Assembly: GCA_015039315.1 (NCBI GenBank)
Contig: WIDE01000209.1
Span: forward strand, 1 to 10,197
Direction: 5' to 3'
Origin: Clavulina sp. PMI_390
Lineage: Eukaryota; Basidiomycota; Agaricomycetes; Cantharellales; Hydnaceae
Length of the DNA stretch: 10,197 nt
In this document: positions 1 through 8,635 of the stretch, one piece after another
Layout: each line of letters opens with the position of its first letter
How positions within the stretch are numbered: position 1 is the first letter of the stretch
Translations under genes and position numbers: made by a program
The notes under the pieces: model-generated
What the model saw: only the letters and a program-made list of their open reading frames with translations
The model's database searches: none
What the model was told of the DNA's origin: nothing

Positions 1-186
1 TCACACAGATAGTGGAATGGTACAAGGTTAAATCATGACCCCCATACACCCACATATCCAGGGAGTTCAGACTGTGCATATAGGCCACCAACAACAAACA
101 ACAACAAATAATGCACATATCTGCTCTATCAACTTGTATCAACCACAACAAATACCATGGATCACAAGAAGTCTGAGATAATGTAG
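1..186. other. Outer left flank, no gene seen
   Basis: No supportable reading frame, RNA gene or strong repeat is visible. The stretch has no CpG at all and contains a short CAA-rich patch near 90-110. Just outside the 20-bp array, around 157-175, lies ATCACAAGAAG, which weakly resembles the ATCAGGAGAA at the right-hand CACTA-like end near 10117-10130. It could be a decayed left terminus of the same DNA transposon, but the similarity is too short to be sure. Confidence 0.5.
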
Positions 187-376
187 CTCTGGGAATATCC
201 ACATTGCTCTGGGAATCAAAACATCCCTCTGGGAAAAAACACATGCCTCTGGGAATCAATACATGGCTCTGGGAATCAACACATAGCTCTGGGAATCAAC
301 ACATGCCTCTGGGAATCAACACGTCCCTCTGGGAACCTACACATAATCTCTGGAGAACAAATATACACGCCTTAAT
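187..376 (+). repeat. Left 20-bp tandem array with conserved inner boundary
   Basis: Nine copies of a unit with core CTCTGGGAATCAACAC begin at 187, 207, 227, 247, 267, 287, 307, 327 and 348. The spacing is exactly 20 bp except the last step, which is 21 bp. The last copy reads CTCTGGAG and is followed by AACAAATA at 356-363 and then a short tail to 376. A closely matching tail (18 of 21 bases over 356-376) follows the inverted array at 8095-8304, and CTCTGGAGAACAAATA recurs exactly, inverted, at 9935-9950. Units differ by a few bases, so the array is not recent. It looks like a subterminal repeat block of a DNA transposon; no transposase is visible to prove it. Confidence 0.9.
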
Positions 377-700
377 CTCAGATGGTTCTAAGTACACATT
401 CAGACTGGAAGGGGGACTTCGCTTATCAGTTGGATTCATTAATGAGGCGGCTTTTGGTGATCCAAGACTCCCTGGGACGGGGCCAGGTATAGCGACCCGT
501 TTCTGGGCGCAGGTGACCACTGCAACGCCTACATCTTGCATACTTTCCTGCAAGGCAATAAATTTGTTCCACTCGAATTGCATGCGGGCATATTCGGTAT
601 TGAAACCTTCAATGGGAAGATCATCCCGCCCTGGCGATACATATTGGGGTATAGCAGGTAAGCGCGAAAGGGGGTCCACATTGGAATGCACTCGTCCTGG
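377..700 (-). pseudogene. Pol linker after RNase H, integrase lost
   Basis: Directly after the TGA at 701-703 the frame reads PGRVHSNVDPLSRLP, the conserved junction between RNase H and integrase in Ty3/gypsy Pol (usual form: His-Arg-Pro-Gly-Arg, His-x-Asn, Asp-x-Leu-Ser-Arg). About 80 to 90 further residues of linker follow, including FNTEYARMQFEWNKFIALQ, and then the frame runs into the 20-bp array at about 376. The HHCC finger and DDE catalytic core of integrase, which should come next, are absent. The frame continues into the repeat units, but that part is array sequence, not protein. The break is best read as a deletion that joined the linker to the array. Confidence 0.8.
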
Positions 701-1180
701 TCAATGTACGATTGTCATTAAGGGAAATGCGGCTAGCACCAAGCCCCATGATGCTAGGCGGCAGTTCGAGTGCTCGTAGGTCTTTGCCCAAGTGAGGGCC
801 GCATGGTCGGTGATCAGCAGGAAGTGTTCCCCTTCTAGGAAAACCATGAACTTGACTAAGCAGTCTTTTACAGCTAGAGCTTCTTGTTCAGTGGCTGAAT
901 ATCTCGTTTCCGCTGCTAGAAGAGTTTGGCTCCAGTAGGCTATCACTCGTTCAACGGGTATAAGGGTGCTTTCCCAATCCATGTTCCATTGAGGAATGGT
1001 TCGTCAATCATCGTGTTCTTGCGACATTTGCACTACTAAGCCGGGCACAGGAGCCCCTTTTTGGTAAGCAGTTTTGAGTTTCTGGTAGACGGCCGTCCCT
1101 TTGAGATTGCGTACAGCAATCTCTTGTACCTGCTATAATGAGCCGGCTATAGCATAGTCCAACGCGTCGGTATAGAGTCT
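701..1180 (-). pseudogene. Ty3/gypsy RNase H domain, broken
   Basis: The RNase H domain of Pol would degrade the RNA strand of the RNA/DNA hybrid during reverse transcription in the virus-like particle. Visible catalytic landmarks are LYTDA (first Asp, about 1166-1168), AAETRYSATEQEALAVK (the Glu block, about 870-920) and LITDHAALTWA (third Asp, about 800-830). Three stops interrupt the frame: TAG at 1133-1135, where the family usually has Gln (CAG to TAG by one C-to-T change), TGA at 1004-1006, and TGA at 701-703, where an Arg is expected before PGR. The domain is continuous with the reverse transcriptase upstream in the same frame. It is otherwise nearly full length and well conserved, so the decay is fairly recent. 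Confidence 0.88.
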
Positions 1181-2022
1181 GTATGGCATGCCGGCTTCAG
1201 GGTGGCCTCTTACTGGTGCGGACATAAGAGTGAACTTAATAAGTTTAAAACATCGATTGTGTTCTTCAGTCCACTGGTATTCCACATCTTTACAAAGGAG
1301 CTGAAAAAGAGGAGTGGCTATCCAGGAAAAGTACGCTATGTATGCGGCAAAGTAAACCGCTAATCCCAAGAACATCTGGAGTTGCTTGGCGTTATGAGGC
1401 TCGGCGATATTCCACATGGCTTGCAATTTTTCACTCTGTGTAGAAAGCCCTAACCGAGATACTTTATGCCCGAGTAGAGCAATGCTCTGGTAGCCTAAGT
1501 GGCATTTTGGTGGTGATAATGTCAGACCAGCCTTTGCAATAGCCCATAGCACCTGGTCTACATGCATTAGGTGTTCCTTCCATGACTTGGAGTATACAAT
1601 AATGTCATCAATGTAGACCAATGAGAAGGTCCACAAGTAAGGTGCTAAAATGGACTGCATAGTCCTTTGAAATTCAGGCGGTCCATTCCTTAACCCGAAT
1701 GGCATGCATTTGAATTGATGCAGACCTCTATGGGTTCGGAAGGCGGATAATGGTCTGGAATCCTTATCAAATTCCATTTGGGTAAACCCTGATAGCGCGT
1801 CAAATGCAGATAGGTATTGTGCGCCTGACACGGCGTTCAGTATATCCGCTTGCTTAGGGATTGGGTACTGATTGGCGATTGTGGCTTGGTTGAGCCTTCA
1901 ATAGTCCACGCATAATTGTGCTTTTCTGTTTCTGTGCACTATGATGATAGGAGCAGCCCATGGACTCTTGCTCTCTTCGATTACATCCTGCTCCAACCAA
2001 GCATCAATTTGCTTGTCTATTA
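1181..2022 (-). pseudogene. Ty3/gypsy reverse transcriptase, broken
   Basis: RNA-directed DNA polymerase domain. In order, on the minus strand, one sees IIDKQIDAWLEQDVIEES (from about 2022), SPWAAPIIIV, LCVDY-stop-RLN (about 1890-1910), motif A around AFDALSGF (Asp near 1800), FKCMPFGLRNGPPEFQ, the active-site YIDD at 1604-1615, and LLGHKVS and FLGLAVYFAAYI in the thumb and connection. The stop is TGA at 1898-1900, where the family has Arg in Asp-Tyr-Arg-x-Leu-Asn, so CGA to TGA explains it. A frameshift lies near 2014-2024: the upstream frame ends in TAA just after HQQTEI while RT proper runs one frame over. The active site is intact, but no full-length enzyme could be made. It is joined to RNase H in the same frame. 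Confidence 0.93.
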
Positions 2023-3387
2023 TATCTCAGTTTGCTGGTGAGGCATGATACGGCAGTAAGGCCGAGTGCCGGGCATTACATTGATGTGGACTTGGGCTTC
2101 TAATTGCCCCAATCGACCATCAAAACCAAATGCTATTTTATTCTGCTCGACTACTTGGTACATCTTGTTTCTCATGTCTTTTGCCAGTGAGGGGTCTACG
2201 TCGATGAACTCTCTAAGTTGCTTTGACGAGAAATATTCGTCTGGGTCAGGTCCCGGATCCGCTGAATTGGGTCCGTAGCCCATTCCGGGGTGCTCATCTT
2301 TGGCATTGGTCGCTACTCCGCCCTCTGTCCATGGGTTTGGACCTTCCTGAGGGAGTTCCTGTCCTTCAGCGCTCATAGTTGCCAAGAGAGATTGAACTTG
2401 CACTGCGTGAGCGTCATATTCCTTTCTCTGAGGCGGCGTTAGTTCTTGTGCAGGTTGTAGTTCGTTCTGAGCTATGTAAATTGTTCCCAAGTTCTGATGT
2501 GCGGGAATGGTGATGATTTCTTCTGAGACGTTAGAAATCTTTACAAGGAACTGTTTATTTTGATCGGGTTGTAATATCCCGCTAGCTACTGCAATAAATG
2601 GCTCATCTTCCTCCCCTAGATTTCTGCCGTCAATGAAGTAAGTGCCGTTGGGTAGGGGTTCAGGTGTGGAAGCTAGAATAGTAGCTATGCTATTTGGTTG
2701 AATATCTAGCTTTTGGGCTGCAGCCACTGCCCACGTTGTTTCTATTGGGTTTCTGTGTTCTGCTAAATGGAAGCTGGCTTCCGTTTCCTTGGGGGTGGCC
2801 CATTCAACGGTGAATGCTTCTTTTGCTGCAGGTCCTGGCGAGGCTTTCACGAGGTGTGGGTGCTGGTCAAATTGCCAGTAGGTTTTGTTATTCTTCCTGA
2901 GAGTGTTTACCCTCCATTTACGTTGAGTATCCTCGCCAATTAGGAGGTTGGCTTTCATGTCCTGAATGACATAGGCTTCTACGCCTTTAAGCCGCACAGG
3001 TCCTAGCTGGCTTTGGAATAGTAGATCAATTTCTACATACTGATTACAATTTAGTTTCCCTGACACCTGGGTCAATACTAAAGTGCAACCTGTTCGCCGA
3101 GGCGTATTTGCAAGCCTTTTGATGGCGAACTTCTCAGATATGAGGGTAGGTCCAGCTCCCATGTCACCAATAGCGGTGAACTCATGCCCTCCTGCGCTAT
3201 TTAAGGTGCAGGCAAATTTCAGGGAGTCTATGCCGACCATGGCTTCTCCGGGTTCCGTAGTATAGCAGGGAGGGGGCTCAAATTCGCCCTCGTAGGCGGG
3301 AGCTTCCTTTCCTGAGTCCAACAACTCCTGATCCACTAGTAAGGCATCCCATGAGCTCTCTACTAGTTCAGGCTTGTCTTCATTCAG
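2023..3387 (-). pseudogene. Retropepsin-like protease and linker to RT
   Basis: An open stretch of about 440 codons from 3336 to 2020, in the same frame as gag, so gag and protease were probably one polyprotein. The aspartic protease would cleave Gag and Pol during particle maturation. The active-site region reads FTAIGDMGAGPTLIS (about 3133-3180); retropepsins have D-T/S-G-A, so Met at 3160-3162 is abnormal and is one C-to-T step (ACG to ATG, a CpG) from Thr. Further motifs are GPVRLKGVEAYVIQDMKANLLIGED, with the LIGED resembling the usual flap-to-helix I-L-G-x-D. An acidic linker follows, then LEAQVHINVMPGTRPYCRIMPH, the usual lead-in to RT. It ends at a frameshift near 2020. The upstream stop separating it from gag is TGA at 3388-3390. 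Confidence 0.85.
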
Positions 3388-4536
3388 TCATAACAATGGT
3401 GCTTGTTTGTCACTCAGGTTTAATTCTGCTATGAAAACGGACAACGACGCGTCTTCTGGATAGGTGACTAATAAGGAGAAGGCTTCCTGATAGGAAGCGT
3501 GGGCTTTGTCGTCGTTTTGTAACATACTAACGTATGCACGATTGTAAGCCTCTGCCGCTTTTCCTTGAGGAATTTTCCCTTGGTCATTAGGGTTTTTCCG
3601 TAGTTTGCGCCAAGATTTGCAATCAGGATCATAGTGACGCGGGCTACCACAATGACAACACGGTCTGGGCGGTGTTTTCCTGGAATAATTTTCTGCTAGA
3701 GGGTATTGGAAATTTCCCACAGTTTGAGGGGTAGGATTTGTTGAAGCGGTGTGCACAAGTAGTTCATCTACTTCTTCTTCTGGGGTTAAGTTATTGGTCG
3801 ATGGTTCTTCCGTTATGGAAGGCATCTCTTTGGCTAGGTTTGCTTGCTGTCGATAGTGACGGTTTTCTCTCATATTCAATTTTTTCTCAATCAAGGCGTC
3901 TAAATCCTCTGGGACAATGGAGACTGCAGTGAGCATTTTTGCTCGGTCTGTCACGGCAGCAATAAGATCTCCCATGTTGTCATATCGATTAATATCAATG
4001 TATGCAGACCAGCTTGAAGGTACATGGGCCCAGACGTCCAGGACTTCTACACTAATATCAAACTCGGTTGTGTTGCTGAATATGGGTAACATGACCCTGC
4101 GATGATTCATTCTCCTTATTAAGTAGTCTACTGGCTCCTCCTTAGAGTGCCCAAACTCTCAGAACTTCATTTTCCTTAGTTCGTTTGTTTGCTCTTCTAG
4201 CCATGAGCTTGGCAATATATTGTCTTGCACGAACCGCCTAAGTTCAGGCCATGATGCTTGACATTGGTTTCGTAGTTGAAGCGGTAGGCTTCCCCACCAA
4301 TGTTGAGCTCGCCCTGAGAAGTTTCTAGTGGCTACAAAACTAAGGCGATTACGAGCCTCAATATTTTGAGGAGCATTGAGATATTCCCAATAGCTGTCTC
4401 CTCGCAGAGCCCATGTAGCATAGGATCCCGCTGATCCATCAAATTCGGGAAAGTCATCCGCACGAATTTTCTCCTCCCAGTATATGCCGCATATGGGTTG
4501 TTGGGGTGGAGCATTCCCTGGTTCTCAAACTGGTAT

Positions 4537-4653
4537 AGGTTCCCCAGGTGGGCCAGGAGGACCGGGAGGACCAGGAGGGCCGGGAGGGCCAGGTTCACCG
4601 TCATTGCCTTGATAACCTTGATGGCCAGGTCGACCGTCTCTGCCTTGACGTCC
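4537..4653 (-). repeat. Collagen-like Gly-X-Y run within gag
   Basis: Thirteen consecutive Gly-X-Y triplets are encoded on the minus strand, from GRQGRDGRPG through five GPP triplets to GEP. On the plus strand this shows as a nine-base-scale repeat of gga/cca type. It lies just before the capsid domain and just upstream of a TGA at 4525-4527. Such low-complexity linkers vary in length between copies of an element, so it may serve as a flexible spacer; a true triple helix is not shown. Confidence 0.85.
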
Positions 4654-6179
4654 TTTAGGCGGCGGAGGGTTTCCAGCACTAGCGCCTGGCTCTGGATCGT
4701 TAGGAGGTGGGGGAGGCGGGGCTCTGGCGCCGGAAGGACAACTGCAACTTGTTGCAGTTCGCGAGGTGGATGAACGAGTTCGCGTTTTTGAGGAAGGGCT
4801 CGAAGGGGAGCTTCCAGAGTGTCGCGAAGGTGTTCCCTTTCGTTCTTCTTGCTGATGGTGAGATAATGTCCGTTGGGACGTAGCACTACGCGTGTCATCG
4901 CAAAATAGTCCGGCTGCGGGATTTGGCACAAAAGAATATGATTGTCTGGGTGAGGGCGAGGCTTGGCTGCCTTTGATCTCTTCAAGCACGTCGTTGCAGG
5001 ATTCTAGGACTTCCTCCCAAGCAGTAGCTTCGGGGGGCAACGATTTAGCAAATATGGGGGCCATTTTGTCCACTCTATTGTCAATAGTGTAGCTGGCGGT
5101 AGCCCTGGAGGACGGTCTTGAGAAGAGCCCATAATATCCAGCAGCCAGTTCCGACCTATTGTCAAACTGGTCGTATTTCGCTGGTATACCCATGGCTAGT
5201 CGATATGGGTCGTATACATTCCGTTTGATGTACGAACCACTACTCCAAGAGGGCGAGGGAATTCTAGCAAATCCTCGGTTTGGGGGATTCTTGGAACTAG
5301 TGATGAACATTGATATGCATCAATGAGCAGTGTATAATCTTTTTAGTAGTGCGGTTTCTACTAGGGCTAAAGTGGACTCGGATTCCCACCAGTGATAGAC
5401 AATCTGGGGTAATGTAATGTTATTGAATTCCACAGGGCTTCCCCAAGAGAACTTGCGCTCTTTACCAGCTGCAGCTAATAGCTCATTCAATACATCTTGA
5501 ATTCTTAAGGCCACGCCATTGATTACATGTGAATATGTATTCTCAAAATGAAATATAGGGACTGTTTTGCCCTTTCTTTCTGATATGCCTGATTCCTTTA
5601 GGAATCTGATAGGGTATTCTTTACGGTGCAAGTCAGCCGATGTCAAGGTACTGAGTAAGGGGAGTAAATCATTTTCTTTGTCCTCAAGGGCTTCAACTAT
5701 TCCTCGGATTTCCGCCATGTGGTGGTTCTCAGTTATATTGGCAGGCTCTCAGGCGGAAGCTGGTGTAGACGTTATTAAATCTCCATGCACAAATTCATAT
5801 GACGTTGTCGAAGCCGACGCCAAAGCAGGCAATGGTGGGAGAGCACCGGATTTATTAGTGGACGGCGTTGGAGTAAGTACAGATTGTCTACTGTAGAGTT
5901 TCCTTCAGTCATGGGCTAGTACTTGCGTAACGTTGCTGATGCTCATTCGTCGGTTGACAGGGCTATCTGGGGCGAGTCAAGTACGATTGAGAGGTTCCGG
6001 TTTGACCATACCGGCTGATAGATTTGCGTTCGAGCGCAGCGTGCCATCTGGCGCACTTTGGACGGATCTGGGGGTCGACACGTCTATACTTTGGGACGAT
6101 GAAGTGATATTACTCCTTGCAGGAGAGGGAGCATTGCAGGCTTCCTTGATCTCATGACTGGGAGTAGTTCCCGTCACGG

Positions 6180-6382
6180 CATTACAAGCATCCGCAGAAG
6201 TCGTAGCACTGGTCTCACGATGAGGAGAGGATCCTGTCGTGGCATTATGAGCGTCGGAGGACGTCGTAGCACTTGTCTCACGATGAGAGGGAGATCCCGT
6301 CGCGGCATTACGCACGTCGATGGACGTCGTAGAATTGGTCTCACGACTGAGCAGTGCTCCAGTCGCGGCATTACAGGGAGCC
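6180..6382 (-). repeat. 63-bp tandem repeat in gag N-terminus
   Basis: Unit starts (cattac/cattat) fall at 6180, 6243, 6306 and 6369, exactly 63 bp apart, giving three full units and the start of a fourth; a shorter relative begins near 6132. In gag each unit codes for 21 residues with the pattern Asn-Ala-x-Thr-Gly ... Arg-Glu-Thr-x-x-Thr-Thr-Ser. The period is a multiple of three, so copy-number change keeps the gag frame. Confidence 0.9.
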
Positions 6383-6502
6383 TTTTGGCTTCCACTCATA
6401 GCAACGCGTTGTTTTGCTGAGGGACGTCGCGCAGTCGACATGGAGATGTTGAGGGGGTGGGAATGACTACGGGGAGTCTTGCTATTAGGAATCATAATAT
6501 AG

Positions 6503-7062
6503 TGTTAGTACGGTGCCAAAGTTATTATAGAAGGGGTTAAGGTGATAGCAAAGAAAAACAAAGAAGAATCTAAAGCAAAAACTTAGCGTCAAAAAATTTC
6601 GAGAGCGTCACACGTGGCAACGTAGTAGTACGAGTAGGGGATCCCTACTTCTCCACCAGTGTTAATGGGGTCGTTAATATAATCATAAGGAAGCGGTCGA
6701 GGGTCAAGCGCAGGTCGTAAGCGTAGTCAAAGGGACGGGGTCGTGAGCGTTCGGAGTCGTGAGAGGGCGTGAACAATGTTCAAGTGTAGTCAACGTTGAC
6801 GTTCGGCGTTGGCTGTTGTCTAACTCCCGCTTCCGGTTATAGGACTTTCACCTGTTGGTACGTTTTGTTAGACGGGGCGCTTGCGTTAGTAGTCGGATGA
6901 TGGGCTAGGCTGCGAAGATGATGGTAGGAAAGATGATGTATTCCTCGAACCAAACAAGGTACTATTCTACGTATATGACTAATCTACGTTAAGTCAGCGT
7001 GTTGGGTTCGTACAAGAAAGAATTGTGAAAGAAAGAAGGGCCGACTATATCAGCCGGTAACA
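6503..7062 (-). repeat. 5' long terminal repeat (single, inner edge tentative)
   Basis: Read on the minus strand it begins TGTTACCGGC at 7062 and would end in TAACA at 6503, giving the short TG...CA inverted ends (TGTTA/TAACA) normal for LTRs and a length near 560 bp. The outer edge is supported by a sudden change from CpG-containing to CpG-free DNA at 7062. The inner edge is less certain: a TTTGGCACCG that could belong to a tRNA primer site lies slightly inside (about 6509-6525), and no clear TGG primer site follows 6503. No second LTR exists in the window, so identity between LTRs cannot date the insertion. An imperfect palindrome, GGCCGACTATATCAGCC, lies at 7039-7055 near its 5' end. Confidence 0.65.
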
Positions 7063-8094
7063 CATCAGTAACCTTCAAAAAAATACTCTTGAAAAATACT
7101 CTGACTATGTATTAGTGTATCAAGGGGTCAAACACTTGTTAGCATATTTTTTCAAATACTGACATTATACATTACAGTATCCAGGGGTCAAATACCCTTG
7201 AGATAATTAGTATCAATTAAGGGTTTCTTGATAGTATTTTTGCCCAGGATATCAATCTTTCCAGGCTGTGGATGTACCTTGTTAATTTCCATTCAATTGG
7301 GAGAATCTAGGAGTTCAGATGGCTGGGTTAGCATTTGTAGCCTACACAGGGAACAAGAAAAATACAGATTTATAGGTCCAAAATCTGCTACTCCAGCCAT
7401 TAATGAAGCAAAAGAAAAACAGAACATGGTGTATATCAGTATAGTGATAGACTTACTGGGCAGGCTGTTGGAGCTGAGGTGTTTGCAAGCAGCTGTGTCC
7501 CCCTAGAGAACATCTTTTGTTGAGCAAATGTGGTAGTCACAAGATGATGCTTCAGCCTCTTGGAGTCATCAAATCATAAAAAGAGGAGTTCTGGGTAGCA
7601 GGATCCTCAAGCTTGCAACAAAAGAATCAGAACCAGGAATAGGAATTGGCCATACCTTGCAAGCCGATTGTGGCGCCATTGGACTCACCAACTACGTTTC
7701 AGTAGAGGATGATGGTAGAAATTTGTGGTATTGTGAGAAAAGATGTGGGAATATGCCAGCCAATACGCTATGGGTGGGAGGGAGATGTGTTAGTGCTTCT
7801 TTTCCAGCTTGCTGAAATTGGCAAGGGTGATGCTACTTTTGGGGGATTTTTCTTGTACAGTAGGGCAGCTTGGCAGTGCAGGTCAAGTGAGCTGCACAAA
7901 GGCTGGAGTGTACAAATGGGCCCTGATATGGACTTCATGGTATGTTCAAGTTGTTGCTTGTTGTTGGTTTGAATCCAAGAGCCAACAAATGATAAAGTGA
8001 CAATAAAGAGCCTCAAAAATAACTGGGAGATGGCTGTATATCAAGATTACAAGTGAGAAGAGTTGTGTAGATGATCAGAGGTGGGGAGAGGGCA
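7063..8094. other. CpG-depleted non-coding DNA between LTR and middle array
   Basis: Open frames here are short (under 95 codons), begin and end arbitrarily and match no family I recognise on either strand. I find no CpG from 7063 to about 7663 and only a handful to 8094, in contrast to the LTR next to it. This is what long-methylated, decayed transposon DNA looks like. By position it is the interior of the element bounded by the 20-bp arrays. A 60-bp duplication lies at 7081-7200; nothing else stands out. Confidence 0.6.
7081..7200. repeat. Diverged 60-bp direct duplication
   Basis: Two copies stand in register 60 bp apart: AAATACT at 7094 and 7154, GTAT(C) before 7121 and 7181, and AGGGGTCAAA at about 7123 and 7183. 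Divergence is high in the middle and low in the AGGGGTCAAA part. A further AAATACTCTTG sits at 7081. It lies immediately outside the LTR. Confidence 0.7.
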
Positions 8095-8304
8095 ATTGAC
8101 GCGTGCATATTTGTTTCCCAGAGCTGAGGTGGGGATTCCCAGAGCTAGGTGTTGATTCCCAGAGCAAGGTGTTGATCCCCAGAGCTAGGTGTTGATCCCC
8201 AGAGATAGGTGTTGTTTCCCAGAGGTAGGTGTTGTTTCCCAGAGCAAGGTGTTGATTCCCAGAGGTAGGTATTGATTCCCAGAGCTAGGTGTAGGATCTC
8301 AGAG
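8095..8304 (-). repeat. Middle 20-bp tandem array, inverted
   Basis: Ten copies of TTCCCAGAG-type units (complement of CTCTGGGAA) have CCCAGAG cores at 8117, 8138, 8158, 8178, 8198, 8218, 8238, 8258, 8278 and 8298 (the last reads CTCAGAG). The period is exactly 20 bp, except 21 bp for the innermost step (8117 to 8138). The inner edge carries AACAAATA (complement, 8108-8115) and a tail to 8095 that matches the tail inside the left array (18 of 21 bases). Orientation is opposite to the left array and the same as the right array. Just outside is AATATT, also found just outside the right array. Confidence 0.92.
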
Positions 8305-8627
8305 CAATATTGTTTGACTTATATCTCCATCATTTTTGTAGCTACAGACATGAGGTTGTGTATTACAGTACTAGGTGTAGAGGAGCAGGTGAGCATGATC
8401 ATGTTCAGGCCTAGACCAGAGAGTCTGGACCCAAGGCTGACAGGATCATGTTCAAACAGGGTGGTTGATTGGAGAAGACCAGCCCTGAGTGTTTGAGTTG
8501 CCTGACACTTTCTTCCTTCTATGCCCTGTCAAATACTTAGCACCCCAGATCTTGCCTTTTGTTCTGCACCTTCTCCCTTGTTCATTGTTCCTCTTTTGTT
8601 CTCTGTTCCTCTTTTGTCCCGTTCAGG

Positions 8628-8635
8628 TATATATA
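8628..8635 (+). promoter_or_regulatory. Possible TATA box
   Basis: TATATATA follows a pyrimidine-rich run with two GTTCCTCTTTTGT copies and is followed about 35 bp on by a C-rich stretch (TTCCCCCTCCAG), the layout of many fungal promoters and LTR promoters. No downstream reading frame of note exists, so if real it may drive a non-coding or lost gene. Low confidence. Confidence 0.3.

Larger units (their letters stand above)
3388..6495 (-). pseudogene. Gag polyprotein, broken by in-frame TGA codons
   Basis: Structural capsid protein of the retroelement. The start ATG at 6493-6495 follows the LTR closely. In order: a Ser/Thr-rich N-terminus with three 21-residue repeats (6180-6368), a poorly conserved region from MAEIRG (5718), a Ser/Pro-rich stretch with a collagen-like Gly-X-Y run (4537-4653), a retrotransposon capsid domain (about 4480-3900) with SGRAQHWWGSLP and WPELRRFVQDNILP, and a CCHC knuckle C-x2-C-x4-H-x4-C (about 3620-3663) for RNA packaging. 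All segments share one reading frame. It is interrupted only by TGA codons, at 5977-5979, 5905-5907, 5749-5751, 5320-5322, 4525-4527, 4159-4161 and 3388-3390. No TAA or TAG and no frameshift is needed. The gag assignment is firm; the function of the N-terminal part is not recognisable. Confidence 0.88.
377..7062 (-). mobile_element. Truncated Ty3/gypsy LTR retrotransposon
   Basis: This is a minus-strand retroelement in the order LTR, gag, protease, reverse transcriptase, RNase H, linker, which is the Ty3/gypsy order. The 5' LTR is at the right (about 6503-7062). On the left it stops against the 20-bp array before any integrase zinc finger, DDE core or 3' LTR. Gag through protease shares one reading frame (6495 to about 2022) broken by seven TGA codons. 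RT to the linker lies in another frame after a frameshift near 2020. The element is richer in CpG than the nearly CpG-free DNA on both sides, so it is a later insertion. Left edge: the sequence up to 376 belongs to the array module, so the retroelement starts at or after 377. It cannot transpose by itself. Confidence 0.92.

Noticed and set aside
8..14. GATAGTG near the window start as a second CACTA-type end
   Set aside because: Only seven bases match the end at 10127-10133 and no array lies beside it in the right orientation.
187..376. CRISPR-like array
   Set aside because: Units are contiguous 20-bp tandem repeats without unique spacers, in a fungal-type context.
204..779. Plus-strand open frame of 191 codons across the left array and pol
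   Set aside because: Its first part is only translated 20-bp repeats and the rest is antisense to the conserved pol linker.
4498..4773. Arg-rich plus-strand frame
   Set aside because: It is the complement of the Gly-Pro-rich gag segment; no independent support.
4332..4985. Alternative minus-strand frame of 217 codons across gag
   Set aside because: The frame of the 5310 segment continues into the capsid motifs (SGRAQHWWGSLP) after a single TGA; this other frame has no capsid motif.
6154..6420. Plus-strand Arg/Ser-rich repeat frame
   Set aside because: Antisense shadow of the 63-bp gag repeat.
7709..8016. Short overlapping frames on both strands in the CpG-poor interior
   Set aside because: No motif or family likeness, and both strands are open equally by chance.
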